55,240 nucleotides of DNA from SAR92 bacterium BACL16 MAG-120619-bin48 (GTDB taxonomy: Bacteria; Pseudomonadota; Gammaproteobacteria; Pseudomonadales; Porticoccaceae). Below, in pieces: positions 44,421-54,742 of the stretch (its first letter is position 1; the number at the start of each line of letters is the position of its first letter). The stretch covers positions 1 through 55,240 of the forward strand of contig LIDE01000024.1 in NCBI GenBank assembly GCA_001438605.1, written 5' to 3'. A program made the position numbers and the translations under genes. The notes below the pieces were generated by a model. That model did no database searches, was not told the origin of the DNA, and worked only from the letters and a program-made list of their open reading frames with translations.

Positions 44421-45674
44421 ATGAATTCAGACATAATTGAAATTAAATATGCATTGGATACCTTTTATTTTTTAATGTCCGGTGTCCTCGTAATGTGGAT
44501 GGCCGCTGGGTTTTCAATGCTTGAAGCGGGCTTGGTTCGGTCGAAAAACACCACCGAGATTCTGACTAAAAACGTAGCGTTGTTCGCCATTTCATGCTGC
44601 ATGTACATGGGTGCGGGTTACGCCATTATGTGGGGCGGCACCACCAACGGCATTTTGCCGGATATTTGGTTCGGCAACACCATTGCTAATGCAACGGCCG
44701 AAGAAGTGCTTGCCAGCGGCGGCGAGACTTACTATTCAGGTGCGTCCGACTTCTTTTTTCAAGTGGTCTTTGTCGCCACTGCCATGTCGATTGTTTCCGG
44801 TGCCGTGGCTGAGCGTATGAAGCTGTGGGCGTTCTTGGCCTTTGCTGTAGTAATGACGGGCTTTATTTACCCGATACAGGGCATGTGGAAATGGGGCGGC
44901 GGGTTTTTGGATGCTGCTGGGTTCCAAGATTTTGCGGGTTCAGGTGTTGTGCACCTCTGCGGGGCAACAGCGGCACTGGCAGGCGTGTTGCTGCTGGGTG
45001 CGCGAAAAGGCAAATACACGGAAGATGGCCGTGCCATTGCGATTCCGGGTGCCAATATGCCACTGGCCGCCATCGGCATGTTTATTTTGTGGATGGGCTG
45101 GTTTGGCTTCAATGGCGGCTCAGAGTTGATGGTGTCGAACATTGCTGAGGCGAATGCTGTGTCTACTATTTTTGTAAATACCAATGCCGCTGCCGCCGGT
45201 GGTTTGATTGCGGCACTGGTGCTAGCGCAACTGCTCTATGGCAAGGCTGACTTGACCATGGCAGTGAACGGCGCGCTCGCCGGGCTGGTTGCAATCACCG
45301 CGGAGCCGTTGAACTGGACCGGTGGCATGGCCACTCTGGTGGGCGCGATTGGCGGTGTGATCGTTGTTTTGTCGGTGCGCTTATTGGACAAAGTGCAAAT
45401 TGATGACCCCGTTGGCGCGATCTCGGTTCATGGTGTGGTTGGTATCTGGGGCCTTCTGGCCGTCTGTTTCTCAGGTAATGAAAGCGCGACTCTGGTGGGA
45501 CAGTTGACCGGTATTGCGGTGATCTTTGCCTGGACCTTTGTGACGAGCTTTATTGCTTGGTACATCTTAAAGGCGGTGATGGGTATTCGTATCAGTGCTG
45601 AGGACGAGTTCCAAGGGAGTGATATTGCAGAGTGCGGTATTGAGGCCTACCCAGAGTTTGCGCGCGGTAAATAG
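44421..45674 (+). CDS. amtB: Ammonium transporter AmtB
   Basis: Trimeric ammonium channel of the inner membrane. The 417 aa have eleven predicted helices. The twin-His pore is visible as GSGVVHLCGATAALAG and ISVHGVVGIWGLLAV, and AGFSMLEAGLVRSKNTTEILTKN and the helix-5 block NMPLAAIGMFILWMGWFGFNGGSEL are diagnostic. It lacks the cleaved signal peptide of E. coli AmtB. The C-terminal tail ending in ISAEDEFQGSDIAECGIEAYPEF contains the region that docks PII. GGAG ribosome site upstream; a strong terminator follows. Confidence 0.97.
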   Translation: MNSDIIEIKYALDTFYFLMSGVLVMWMAAGFSMLEAGLVRSKNTTEILTKNVALFAISCCMYMGAGYAIMWGGTTNGILPDIWFGNTIANATAEEVLASGGETYYSGASDFFFQVVFVATAMSIVSGAVAERMKLWAFLAFAVVMTGFIYPIQGMWKWGGGFLDAAGFQDFAGSGVVHLCGATAALAGVLLLGARKGKYTEDGRAIAIPGANMPLAAIGMFILWMGWFGFNGGSELMVSNIAEANAVSTIFVNTNAAAAGGLIAALVLAQLLYGKADLTMAVNGALAGLVAITAEPLNWTGGMATLVGAIGGVIVVLSVRLLDKVQIDDPVGAISVHGVVGIWGLLAVCFSGNESATLVGQLTGIAVIFAWTFVTSFIAWYILKAVMGIRISAEDEFQGSDIAECGIEAYPEFARGK

Positions 45675-45703
45675 TTTCCCCCTGTAGTAACGCAGTAGTT
45701 TTG

Positions 45704-45729
45704 CCCGGGGCTTCGGCCCCGGTTTTTTG
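45704..45729 (+). terminator. Intrinsic terminator after amtB
   Basis: CCGGGGC-TTCG-GCCCCGG, a stable UUCG tetraloop hairpin, followed by six T residues. Confidence 0.97.
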
Positions 45730-45778
45730 CGTTTAAAATGTTAGATAACTTGCCGGAATAGGGTTAACAGTCAATACT

Positions 45779-45794
45779 TGGCTTCTGAGATGCA
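45779..45794 (+). promoter_or_regulatory. Candidate sigma-54 promoter of the second PII gene
   Basis: TGGCTTCTGAGATGCA keeps the essential GG-N10-GC spacing and ATGCA of an RpoN promoter but deviates at the CACG positions. It lies 60 bases before the second PII gene and after the amtB terminator, so it would give that gene its own start. No clear NtrC site was found upstream. Confidence 0.5.
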
Positions 45795-45829
45795 ATTTTT
45801 TTTTGAAACGGGTATCTTTGGCTCAATAA

Positions 45830-46192
<363 letters not shown>

Positions 46193-46258
46193 TTCTGAGT
46201 TTAGCGCAGCCAGGTAATGGCTGCGCTGACTGTCTGCGAACATCATAGGGACAAATTT

Positions 46259-47041
46259 GTGATTAATTTATCGTTAAAACGTGGCAGCATCAAAGCCTTA
46301 TTCGCCGCGGCAGTTCTGTGTCTAGTGACGCTAGCATCAGCTGTTACAGTAGCTGCTGAACCTTCAAAGCCTTCGAAAGATGCAGCTGCGGAACTCGAAA
46401 AAAGATTCTCACAAGTTCGCCCCGACCTGAGTTTTACCGTGTTGGGTGAAGCGCTGGTGCCTGGGTTTTATGAAGTGCAGATTCAAGGTGGCCCCGTTCT
46501 CTACGTTTCTCATGATGGCAATTACTTCTTTGATGGCAGTCTTTATCAGGTGACCGCAAGCCAGTTCGTCGATGTGCGCGATTTGGCGCTGATAAAACGC
46601 CGCCGCGATTTGTTCGCTACTCGCCGAACCGACGACATGATTATTTTCAAACCCGAGGGCGAAACTAAGGCAATCATCAATGTCTTTACGGATGTCGATT
46701 GTGGTTACTGCCGAAAACTGCACAAAGAAGTGCCTGAATTAATGGCGATGGGTGTCGAGGTGCGCTATTTGGCCTACCCGCGCGCCGGTATCGATTCAGA
46801 TTCGTTCCGTAAAATTGCAACGGCTTGGTGCGCAAAGTCGCCCCAAGAAACCTTAACGGATATCAAAAACGGCGACAATGTTCCATTTAATGTCTGCTCG
46901 GGCAATCCCGTTGCAGAGCACTACCGACTGGGTGGTGAGTTAGGTGTTACAGGCACGCCGGCGATTGTTCTCATGGACGGCACTATGATTCCGGGTTATC
47001 AGACCGCTAAAGCTTTCGCGAAGATGTTCGGCCTCAAATAG
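46259..47041 (+). CDS. dsbC: Periplasmic disulfide isomerase DsbC
   Basis: Homodimeric thiol:disulfide isomerase that corrects wrong disulfides. From GTG 46259 (AGGGAC upstream) it is 260 aa with signal INLSLKRGSIKALFAAAVLC then LVTLASAVTVAAEP; the frame also opens at 46217, but that start lacks a ribosome site. The mature protein has the dimerisation domain (LGEALVPGFYEVQIQGGPVLYVS) and thioredoxin domain with active site DVDCGYCRKLH and cis-Pro TGTPAIVLMDG. A second Cys pair (WCAKS...FNVCSG) matches the structural disulfide. dsbC-hom-thrC order is that of Pseudomonas. Confidence 0.95.
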   Translation: MINLSLKRGSIKALFAAAVLCLVTLASAVTVAAEPSKPSKDAAAELEKRFSQVRPDLSFTVLGEALVPGFYEVQIQGGPVLYVSHDGNYFFDGSLYQVTASQFVDVRDLALIKRRRDLFATRRTDDMIIFKPEGETKAIINVFTDVDCGYCRKLHKEVPELMAMGVEVRYLAYPRAGIDSDSFRKIATAWCAKSPQETLTDIKNGDNVPFNVCSGNPVAEHYRLGGELGVTGTPAIVLMDGTMIPGYQTAKAFAKMFGLK

Positions 47042-47133
47042 CAGTAATCTTACCGCACCACTGATTGACAGGCTCAGGTCAGGCATTTACTGTTGCCGGC
47101 CACTTTATTAATCCATTAATTCGAGGAAATACC

Positions 47134-48438
47134 TTGCGACCGGTACATGTTGGCATTTGCGGGCTGGGCACTGTTGGCTCTGGCACAGTGAACCTTTTAC
47201 AGCGTAATTCAGCGCTCATTAGTTCCCGAGCAAATTGCGATATCACTATTACCCAAATAGGCGCACGCAGAGATAACCCCAATTGTGATACCGCGGGCCT
47301 CCCTGTCGTGGCGGATATTTTTGCAGTCGCGAAAAACCCTGAGATCGATATCGTTGTCGAATTAATCGGTGGCACGACGGTTGCCCGTGATCTGGTGATG
47401 ACTGCGCTCGAGCATGGTAAGCATGTTGTAACTGCCAATAAGGCGTTGATTGCTGAGCACGGTATGGAGATTTTTGCCTATGCCGAGTCGCGCAATTTAA
47501 TCGTTGCTTTTGAAGCAGCCGTTGCCGGTGGTATACCCATTATTAAAGGTCTTCGAGAGGGGCTGTCGGGGAATCGCATCAATTGGTTGGCGGGCATTAT
47601 TAATGGCACCACCAATTTTATTCTCTCTGAAATGGCAGGCAAAGGCCGTGAATTTTCCGATGTGCTAAAAGAAGCGCAGGCCAAAGGGTACGCTGAAGCC
47701 GACCCTACGTTTGACGTTGAAGGTATCGATGCGGCGCACAAATTAGTTATTTTGGCTTCATTGGCGTTTGCCATTCCCCTCGATACGATCAATATTTTTA
47801 CCGACGGTATCACCAAGTTACAGCCTCAAGATGTCTCCTATGCAAGTGAGCTCGGCTATGCAGTCAAGCACCTTGGTATTGCGCGCCAGACAGCAGAAGG
47901 TGTCGAAGTGCGTGTCCATCCAACCCTTGTGCCCAAAAGCTGTTTGATTGCCGATGTTGACGGTGTCTTAAATGCGGTGATGATCAGTGCAGATGCCGTG
48001 GGTAAAACAATGTTTTATGGTCCGGGTGCCGGTTCTGCGCCGACGGCGTCCTCCGTGGTCGCCGATATTGTCGATGTTGCACGCACCATGAACAACGCGC
48101 CAGAGAGCTGGGTTCCCGCGCTCGGCGTCAATGTAAACAATTTAAAGAAGCTTCCTGTACTTGATATTCAAGATATCGAAACCAGTTTTTACATGCGCTT
48201 TTCAGCGCTGGATAAGCCAGGCGTGCTGTCGAGCATTACTAAAATTATGGCGGATGCCAGCATTAGCATTGAGGCTATCATTCAGCGTGAACAGCCGGCT
48301 ACGGAAGAGTATGTGAATGTGATTATTCTGACCAGCGTAACCCGCGAAAGCGCCTTGGATGAAGCCGTAGCCCGTATTGAAGCGCTTGCTACAGTGCGCG
48401 ATTCGGTTAATTTTATTCGCGTCGAACATTTGGACTAA
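47134..48438 (+). CDS. hom: Homoserine dehydrogenase
   Basis: Reduces aspartate semialdehyde to homoserine with NAD(P)H, the branch point to threonine and methionine. From TTG 47134 (GAGGAAA 7 bases upstream) it is 434 aa, the family length, starting with the Rossmann motif VHVGICGLGTVGSGTVNLL. Other marks are ELIGGTTVARDLVM, VVTANKALIAEHG, the catalytic region GIPIIKGLREGLSGNRINWLAGIINGTTNFILSEM (in parts, with Asp/Lys) and a C-terminal ACT domain (YMRFSALDKPGVLSSITKIM) for threonine feedback. Not fused to aspartokinase. An ATG-like start at 47065 gives a non-homologous extension. Confidence 0.95.
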   Translation: MRPVHVGICGLGTVGSGTVNLLQRNSALISSRANCDITITQIGARRDNPNCDTAGLPVVADIFAVAKNPEIDIVVELIGGTTVARDLVMTALEHGKHVVTANKALIAEHGMEIFAYAESRNLIVAFEAAVAGGIPIIKGLREGLSGNRINWLAGIINGTTNFILSEMAGKGREFSDVLKEAQAKGYAEADPTFDVEGIDAAHKLVILASLAFAIPLDTINIFTDGITKLQPQDVSYASELGYAVKHLGIARQTAEGVEVRVHPTLVPKSCLIADVDGVLNAVMISADAVGKTMFYGPGAGSAPTASSVVADIVDVARTMNNAPESWVPALGVNVNNLKKLPVLDIQDIETSFYMRFSALDKPGVLSSITKIMADASISIEAIIQREQPATEEYVNVIILTSVTRESALDEAVARIEALATVRDSVNFIRVEHLD

Positions 48439-48441
48439 AGC

Positions 48442-49836
48442 ATGAAATATATCAGTACCCGCGGTGGCGTGGCGCCACAAAATTTTGAAGATGTTGTGCT
48501 CACGGGGCTGGCGCCGGATGGTGGCCTGTTTGTTCCTGAAACCTTGCCAACATTTAGCCGCGAAGAAATTGCATCTTGGGCAGGCCTCTCCTACGCCGAT
48601 CTTGCCCTGAAGATTATTACTCCTTTTGTTGATGGGGCAATTAGTCAGACCGACTTAAAGCAGATTGTTGATAAGTCCTATTCGGACTTTCGCCACGGTG
48701 CCGTCGCGCCCCTAATTCAAACCGGTCACAACGAGTGGATTTTGGAGTTGTTCCACGGTCCAACGCTCGCCTTTAAAGACTTTGCCTTGCAGTTTTTGGG
48801 GCATCTTCTCGACCATATTTTGGCTAAGCGCGGTCAGAAAGTGGTGGTAATGGGCGCGACCTCCGGTGACACGGGATCGGCTGCTATCGAAGGCTGTCGC
48901 CGCTGCGAAAATATTGATATTTTTATTTTGCATCCCTATCAGCGTGTCTCTGAGGTACAGCGTCGGCAAATGACCACCGTTAAAGGCGACAATATTTATA
49001 ATATTGCGATGCATGGCAATTTTGACGACTGCCAAAATATGGTTAAAGCGAGTTTCTCTGACCAGTCTTTTTTGCCCGAGGGTCGTCAGTTAGCGGCAGT
49101 AAACTCGATCAACTGGGCGCGCATTATGGCGCAAATTGTCTATTACTTTTGGGCGGGATTGGCGCTTGGTGCCCCCGACCGCAAGGTATCTTTTTCAGTA
49201 CCTACGGGTAATTTCGGCGATATTTTTGCTGGCTATTTGGCGCACAAAATGGGTCTGCCGGTCGAGCAGTTAGTCATCGCTACCAACCAAAACGATATTT
49301 TACATCGCTGTATCAGCAGCAATGATCACAGCACTCGACCGCTGGAGCAGAGTTTGGCGCCGAGTATGGATATCATGATTTCGAGCAATTTTGAGCGCTT
49401 GCTGTTTGATCTCTACGATCGTGATGGCGCTGCGATTACTGGTTTGATGGCCGATGCTAAAGCAGGGCATATGCAGCTCAGTGACAGCGCGTTAGCCAGT
49501 GCCCGCAAGCTTTTCTCTAGCTATCGCTGTGGCAATGACGGCATGTTGCAAATGATTAGCTCTGTTTATCAAGACAGCGGTTATCTGATGGATCCGCACA
49601 CCGCGATTGGGCTTGAAGCGGCTCGCGCTTGTCGTTCTAACAGTGTTACGCCGATGGTCACGTTGGCAACGGCCCATCCAGCTAAGTTTCCGGACGCGGT
49701 TAAGCAAGCGGGCTATCCTCAGGATCCTGAGCTGCCGGCCCACATGGCAGATTTGTTTGAGCGGGAAGAGCGTTATACCGTACTGGAGAACGATCAAGCT
49801 GCAGTGCAACAGTTTATTGCGCAACATATTAATTGA
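48442..49836 (+). CDS. thrC: Threonine synthase
   Basis: PLP enzyme converting phosphohomoserine to threonine. The 464 aa start MKYISTRGGVAPQNFEDVVLTGLAPDGGLFVPE (in parts), have the PLP-lysine in HGPTLAFKDFALQFLG, the phosphate loop VVMGATSGDTGSAAIEG and FSVPTGNFGDIFAGYLA. This is the longer class found in Pseudomonas and enterobacteria. It starts 3 bases after hom, so translation is coupled. thrB (homoserine kinase) is not in the window. Confidence 0.97.
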   Translation: MKYISTRGGVAPQNFEDVVLTGLAPDGGLFVPETLPTFSREEIASWAGLSYADLALKIITPFVDGAISQTDLKQIVDKSYSDFRHGAVAPLIQTGHNEWILELFHGPTLAFKDFALQFLGHLLDHILAKRGQKVVVMGATSGDTGSAAIEGCRRCENIDIFILHPYQRVSEVQRRQMTTVKGDNIYNIAMHGNFDDCQNMVKASFSDQSFLPEGRQLAAVNSINWARIMAQIVYYFWAGLALGAPDRKVSFSVPTGNFGDIFAGYLAHKMGLPVEQLVIATNQNDILHRCISSNDHSTRPLEQSLAPSMDIMISSNFERLLFDLYDRDGAAITGLMADAKAGHMQLSDSALASARKLFSSYRCGNDGMLQMISSVYQDSGYLMDPHTAIGLEAARACRSNSVTPMVTLATAHPAKFPDAVKQAGYPQDPELPAHMADLFEREERYTVLENDQAAVQQFIAQHIN

Positions 49837-49882
49837 TTGGTCGAGCACTGTCTGAGTGCTAAGCGCGCGGCAAATAACACCG

Positions 49883-49920
49883 TAAAAAAAAGGAGCTACC
49901 TCGGTAGCTCCTTTTTTTTA
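49883..49920. terminator. Bidirectional intrinsic terminator after thrC
   Basis: AAGGAGCTACC-TC-GGTAGCTCCTT hairpin with an A tract before and a T tract after; serves thrC and, on the other strand, the cytochrome c gene. Confidence 0.95.
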
Positions 49921-49932
49921 CTTTTTGGTGCC

Positions 49933-50250
49933 TTATTTTAGGCTGGCATAGTAGGCCGAGAGATTGGCAATATCTGCGTCAGATAAGCCCTTTGACATCG
50001 CAGTCATCATCGGGTTGACGCGCTCGCCCGAGCGAAACATTTTCAGTTGTGACGCTAAATACGCTTCTTTCTGACCAGCAAGGTTTGGCCACATGCCGTT
50101 GTTGCTAATGCCGTTTGCGCCATGACATCCAGCACAGGTCATTGATTTTGCCTTGCCCGCTGCGGCGTCGCCGGCGCTAGCACCCATTGATGCGAAGGAT
50201 AATGTTGCTGCGGCAACGCTAGTCAGAAGGGCAGCAGTTAATTTTTTCAT
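49933..50250 (-). CDS. Small periplasmic class I cytochrome c
   Basis: Monoheme c-type cytochrome for periplasmic electron transfer. From ATG 50250 (GGAG 9 bases upstream) it is 105 aa: signal [20 protein letters not shown] followed by [12 protein letters not shown], heme motif CAGCH (in [15 protein letters not shown]), axial Met in [21 protein letters not shown]-terminal helix [11 protein letters not shown]. The pattern resembles one half of cytochrome c4 (c-553 type). The frame upstream to 50415 overlaps ctaA and is not used. It lies directly after ctaA on the same strand. Confidence 0.93.
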   Translation of the reverse strand: MKKLTAALLTSVAAATLSFASMGASAGDAAAGKAKSMTCAGCHGANGISNNGMWPNLAGQKEAYLASQLKMFRSGERVNPMMTAMSKGLSDADIANLSAYYASLK

Positions 50251-50266
50251 GGTAAATCTCCAGTGG

Positions 50267-51319
50267 TTAAATAGTTGTCTGACGGTGCGCCAGTGAGTGG
50301 CTGATAAAGAGTGAGACGCTAAGCAATGCGACCGCGCCAATTTGATGCGCTGCGGCAACGGGCACAGGCACATAAAACAGCAGGGTACTGATGCCGAGAG
50401 TGACCTGCACAACAAGCAGCGCGATCAGTGCAAATACGCAGAGCCGCACGCCGCCGCTGACACCCTGTTTTAAAGCTTTAGCGGCAAAGGTAAGAACAAG
50501 CACCACAATCAGATAAGCAAACATACGGTGGTTAAACTGAACGGTGGTGATATCTTCAAAAATTGATCGCCAAACGGGATCCATCTCATAGAGCCCCGCG
50601 GGCACGAAAGTGTCGCCCATCAACGGCCAAGTGGAATAGGCATGTCCAGCATGGGTTCCCGCAACTAGGCCGCCGGAGAGAATCATCAGAAATATCAGCC
50701 CAGACAGCGTGAATGAAAAAGTCTTGAGCTGCGACGGCTGCGTGCTGGGCTTGCTGAGCAGACCAAATGCTGTCCACAGAATAAATCCATAGATTAACAC
50801 TGCGGTGCCAAGGTGAGCTGTCAATCGGTACTGGCTTACTCGCGGATTATCCACTAAGCCGCTCTTTACCATGTACCAACCAAGTAAACCTTGAAAGCCT
50901 CCAAGTACCAACATGATGAAGAGTTTCGGTGTCAGGCCCTTTTGGATGCGTTTGGTAAAGTAAAAAAACATAAACGGAACGAAAAATAATACACCGATTA
51001 ATCGTCCGAGAACCCGATGCAGGTATTCGTACATAAAGATGTATTTAAATTCGTCCAGACTCATGCCGGCATTCACCTTTTGGTACTCTGGGAACTGCTT
51101 ATATTTGGCAAAAACAGCGAGCCAATCATCAGTAGTAATGGGCGGAATAATACCCATCAGTGGCCGCCATTCGACCATTGAAAGACCGGAGCGAGTCAGT
51201 CGTGTAACACCACCGAGTAGAATCATGCCAAAAATAACGGCCGCGCAAATTAGCAGCCAATAGGCGATTTGTTGGTTGTATTTGTGTTGCTGTTGAGCAG
51301 TTGCTGCGTGCTGTAACAT
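50267..51319 (-). CDS. ctaA: Heme A synthase CtaA/COX15
   Basis: Oxidises the C8 methyl of heme O to the formyl of heme A for aa3-type cytochrome oxidase. The 350 aa have eight predicted membrane helices in two homologous halves. The four heme-ligand histidines are visible in [35 protein letters not shown] and [33 protein letters not shown] is the family signature. The long loop and [17 protein letters not shown] match the proteobacterial type 2 proteins without the Cys pair. It implies that an aa3 oxidase exists elsewhere in the genome. Confidence 0.95.
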   Translation of the reverse strand: MLQHAATAQQQHKYNQQIAYWLLICAAVIFGMILLGGVTRLTRSGLSMVEWRPLMGIIPPITTDDWLAVFAKYKQFPEYQKVNAGMSLDEFKYIFMYEYLHRVLGRLIGVLFFVPFMFFYFTKRIQKGLTPKLFIMLVLGGFQGLLGWYMVKSGLVDNPRVSQYRLTAHLGTAVLIYGFILWTAFGLLSKPSTQPSQLKTFSFTLSGLIFLMILSGGLVAGTHAGHAYSTWPLMGDTFVPAGLYEMDPVWRSIFEDITTVQFNHRMFAYLIVVLVLTFAAKALKQGVSGGVRLCVFALIALLVVQVTLGISTLLFYVPVPVAAAHQIGAVALLSVSLFISHSLAHRQTTI

Positions 51320-51380
51320 AGGTCGTTATCTTATCCAAATAGTAGCGTTTACGGGGCGGTAGTCGGTTACTGCGTGGTTA

Positions 51381-52703
51381 TCACTGGGGCATTTGCATCC
51401 ACTTTTTCTTACGGAATCGGGCCATATTTAGACCAGCCTTTAGTGAAAAATCGAGTATCGATGTTGCATACACCCAAAAAACATCGGCGCCCATGGTAAC
51501 CAATATCCAAGGGGCCAGCATCCGACTAATTAAAATACTGAAGACTGTCACCATCATTGGGAAGCGAGTGTCTCCCGCACCGCGAAGTGCACCGGCCATG
51601 CTAAATTCTATCGCCATCAGTGGCAGGCAAATCGCGAGAATGTATGTGAACTGCACCATGTGCCCGATCACTTCGTCGTCGTCGATCATAAAGCGACCAA
51701 TTTCTTCGGCGAATAGACTCATCAGAATAGCGCCGACGATCATCAGATAGACGCAGGTGCGCATGGTTTTCCAGCCAGCGTTGTAAGCGCCCTTGGGGTC
51801 GCCCGCACCGAGATGTTGGCTAATAAGTGTCGCGGCGGAGATGGCGAAACTGAAAGCGATAACAATCATCACGCCGAGTATGGATAGACCGATACCGTAG
51901 GCGGCAAACGGTGCATTGCCATAGCTCGATAAGAAGACCAAAAATACTAGCAGGCCCGACTGGAAAAATGCCTGCTCAAACGCTGCCGGCATGCCTATTT
52001 TGACTAGCGCACGTCCGTTGCTAAGAATGTCGGGAAGTGGGCTGGACAGTTTAAGGGCTAGACCACCTTTCGCCCAGATCAGCAAAAATATCACGAGGGT
52101 TAGGGTGGTCGCGATACCGCCTCCAATTGCTAATCCGGAAAGTCCTACTGCGGGCAGGCCGGCCCAACCATAGGTTAGCGCTGCACCGAAGAGAATGCTC
52201 AGCGGCACGCCAATAGCATAGGTCCACAGGGGCGTTTTACTGTCGCCAATGGCGCGAAAGGCCATATTAAAAACCAGTGTTGCCAGCATTGCGGGGGCAA
52301 AAAGCAGGGTCCAAAATACAAATTCGCCCGCGAGTCGCTGTGCTTCGGTGCTGAGACTGAAGATGCTTAAGAGCTGTTCGCGAAAGGGAATAATCAACCA
52401 AGAAAAAATAACGCCATCAATAAAAAATAGCAGTATGGACAGTGTGGCAAAGCGGCCAGCCAAGGTTTTGTTGTCTGCCCCCCAGTAGCGACCGACGAGC
52501 GCGGTTGTGCTACTGCACAGACCCATCATGATCGCGTGTAATACCCAATAGACACGCTGACCAGTGGTGACCGCAGCAACCGCATCTGCACCCATCTCGC
52601 CGGCGATTTTGAGGTACGCAATGCCCATCAACATAAAAATAATATTGCTGAGTATGGTCGGCCATGTCAGGCGCCAGATATTAAGTGTGGAGACGGGTTT
52701 CAT
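51381..52703 (-). CDS. MATE family efflux transporter
   Basis: Multidrug and toxic-compound extrusion family, Na+ or H+ driven, with about twelve membrane helices in two halves. From ATG 52703 it is 440 aa (an ATG 18 bases earlier is equally possible; neither has a strong ribosome site). Characteristic stretches are LTWPTILSNIIFMLMGIAYLKIAGEMG, VGRYWGADNK, LISQHLGAGDPKGAYNAGWKTM and GALRGAGDTRFPMM (in parts). Substrates cannot be predicted. Divergent from ung with fewer than 60 bases between the starts. Confidence 0.92.
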   Translation of the reverse strand: MKPVSTLNIWRLTWPTILSNIIFMLMGIAYLKIAGEMGADAVAAVTTGQRVYWVLHAIMMGLCSSTTALVGRYWGADNKTLAGRFATLSILLFFIDGVIFSWLIIPFREQLLSIFSLSTEAQRLAGEFVFWTLLFAPAMLATLVFNMAFRAIGDSKTPLWTYAIGVPLSILFGAALTYGWAGLPAVGLSGLAIGGGIATTLTLVIFLLIWAKGGLALKLSSPLPDILSNGRALVKIGMPAAFEQAFFQSGLLVFLVFLSSYGNAPFAAYGIGLSILGVMIVIAFSFAISAATLISQHLGAGDPKGAYNAGWKTMRTCVYLMIVGAILMSLFAEEIGRFMIDDDEVIGHMVQFTYILAICLPLMAIEFSMAGALRGAGDTRFPMMVTVFSILISRMLAPWILVTMGADVFWVYATSILDFSLKAGLNMARFRKKKWMQMPQ

Positions 52704-52759
52704 CGGCGCGTATGGTAACATTCGCGATCAGGTAGCCGATAGATTTATACGGGGTATTT

Positions 52760-53488
52760 ATGGGTGAAATAAAGGACGATGGGCGCAGTAATATTAAACT
52801 CGAGGAAACCTGGCGCGAGGTGCTGGGAGGCGAATTTACTCAACAGTATATGATTAAACTGCGCGCCTATTTAGTCGAGCGGGCTCGTGCGGGGAATGTT
52901 ATTTATCCACCCTGCGATCAGTGGTTTGCTGCATTTAACAGTACACCGTTTAGTAAAGTCCGCGTGGTGATCCTCGGGCAAGATCCTTACCACGGCCCAG
53001 GCCAAGCTCATGGCTTGTGTTTTTCGGTGCCGCCCGGGGTAAAAATTCCACCCTCGCTGGCCAATATTTACAAAGAGTTGGCGTCAGATCTCAACATCGA
53101 GGCGCCAGAGCATGGCTGTTTAACCCATTGGGCAGAGCAGGGCGTGCTGCTGTTGAATGCAACATTGACCGTTGAGCAGGCTGCTGCTGGCGCGCATCAG
53201 GGTCAGGGGTGGGAGCGGTTTACGGATGCAGCCATCCGCGCCCTCAATGAACAGCGCGAGGGTATAGTCTTTCTTCTGTGGGGCAGTTATGCGCAGAAAA
53301 AAGGCGCTTTTATTGATCAGTCTCGCCATCGGGTGCTGAAGTCTGTGCATCCTTCACCGCTCTCGGTTTATCGTGGCTTTTTTGGGTGCAAGCATTTTTC
53401 CGCGACGAACGACTATCTACAACAACATGGCATGCCCCCTATTGATTGGCAGTTACCCTCGCTGGCGAAGGTTGTCGCTAACCTCTAG
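52760..53488 (+). CDS. ung: Uracil-DNA glycosylase (family 1)
   Basis: Removes uracil from DNA to start base-excision repair. The 242 aa show the catalytic water-activating motif [22 protein letters not shown] (read in parts, Asp of GQDPYHG), the uracil-binding [11 protein letters not shown], and the minor-groove loop [21 protein letters not shown] with the catalytic His. All residues of the Ung family are present; the N-terminus is about 15 residues longer than in E. coli (229 aa). ATG 52760 with GGGG upstream. Confidence 0.97.
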   Translation: MGEIKDDGRSNIKLEETWREVLGGEFTQQYMIKLRAYLVERARAGNVIYPPCDQWFAAFNSTPFSKVRVVILGQDPYHGPGQAHGLCFSVPPGVKIPPSLANIYKELASDLNIEAPEHGCLTHWAEQGVLLLNATLTVEQAAAGAHQGQGWERFTDAAIRALNEQREGIVFLLWGSYAQKKGAFIDQSRHRVLKSVHPSPLSVYRGFFGCKHFSATNDYLQQHGMPPIDWQLPSLAKVVANL

Positions 53489-53538
53489 CTTGTCTGTCGC
53501 ACTTAAGCGAAGATAGCCTACCCAATTAAGGATTGATC

Positions 53539-54726
53539 ATGCCAGCAAAGTCGTGGCAGACGCCAAAAAATCTCCTCATTATTATGTCGGTAGCGATGAC
53601 CGTCGCCTTTGCCATTTGGATGGCGTTGCTGAATAACTTTGTGATCGAACGAGCTGCATTTAACGGTGCGGAAATCGGTCTGCTGCAGAGTATTCGTGAG
53701 ATTCCGGGCTTTCTGGCATTTACTGCCGTTCTGGTTCTGTTAATTGTGAGAGAGCAAACCTTTGCCTACGTCTCGCTGGCATTGCTTGGGATTGGTGTCG
53801 CCGTTACAGGGTATTTTCCCTCGGTGGTCGGCCTGTATCTTACAACATTCCTCATGTCTGTTGGCTTCCACTACTATGAGACCGTCAAGCAGTCGCTGTC
53901 GCTGCAGTGGCTGAGCATTGATGAAGCGCCGGCGATGCTCGGCAAGTTAATTGCTGCGAGCTCCCTCGCGTCGTTGGTGGCTTATGCTTTTTTGTGGTGC
54001 GCGCAGGACTATTTTGCTCTGAGCTACGAGTCGATTTATCTTATTGGCGGCGGTGCCTGTCTTATTCTGACCTTGTTCGCGTGGTTGGCATTCCCACGAT
54101 TTGAAGCCAAAACGAAGCAGCGCAAACACCTGCTGATGCGCAAGCGCTACTGGCTTTATTATGCACTGACGTTTATGGGTGGTGCGAGGCGACAAATTTT
54201 TACTGTGTTTGCCGGGTTTTTGATGGTGGAAAAGTTTGGCTACAGTGTGAAGGATATTGCGTCGCTGTATATGCTTAATCACCTGTTTAACTGGGCTTTT
54301 GCTGGTCGCATTGGCGCGCTGGTGGGGCGTATTGGTGAGCGTCATGCACTGACGTTTGAGTACTGCGGCCTGATTGGTGTGTTTACCGCCTATGCCTTCG
54401 TGACGGATGGGGACTGGGCGGCGGCACTGTATGTAATCGACAACTTATTCTTTTCCCTCGCGCTGGCAATCAAAACCTATTTTCAAAAAATTGCCGATCC
54501 CGCAGATATTGCCTCGACTGCAGGTGTGGCCTTTACCATCAACCATATTGCGGCGGTGGTCATTCCTGCGCTGTTTGGCTTGGTCTGGCTGGTTTCACCT
54601 GCGGCCGTCTTCCTGATGGGCGCGGCTATGGCCCTAGTTAGTTTGGTGTTGGCGCGGAATATCCCGCTGCATCCCTCTCCCGGCAATGAAGTGGTGTTTG
54701 GTAAAGTGCGTTTCGCTGAGGCTTAG
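53539..54726 (+). CDS. MFS transporter
   Basis: Twelve-helix major facilitator of unknown substrate, 395 aa from ATG 53539 (AAGGA 8 bases upstream). The N-terminal half has ALLNNFVIERAAFNGAEIGLLQSIREIPGFLAF, with a motif-A-like element replaced by SIREIPGF, and a family-typical FLMSVGFHYYETVKQSLSLQWL; the second half has LYMLNHLFNWAFAGRIGALVGRIGER, which matches the second motif A. No nearby pathway genes hint at its cargo. It faces the small membrane protein at 54743 with 16 bases between stops. Confidence 0.85.
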   Translation: MPAKSWQTPKNLLIIMSVAMTVAFAIWMALLNNFVIERAAFNGAEIGLLQSIREIPGFLAFTAVLVLLIVREQTFAYVSLALLGIGVAVTGYFPSVVGLYLTTFLMSVGFHYYETVKQSLSLQWLSIDEAPAMLGKLIAASSLASLVAYAFLWCAQDYFALSYESIYLIGGGACLILTLFAWLAFPRFEAKTKQRKHLLMRKRYWLYYALTFMGGARRQIFTVFAGFLMVEKFGYSVKDIASLYMLNHLFNWAFAGRIGALVGRIGERHALTFEYCGLIGVFTAYAFVTDGDWAAALYVIDNLFFSLALAIKTYFQKIADPADIASTAGVAFTINHIAAVVIPALFGLVWLVSPAAVFLMGAAMALVSLVLARNIPLHPSPGNEVVFGKVRFAEA

Positions 54727-54742
54727 TACGTTTTTCTGAGGC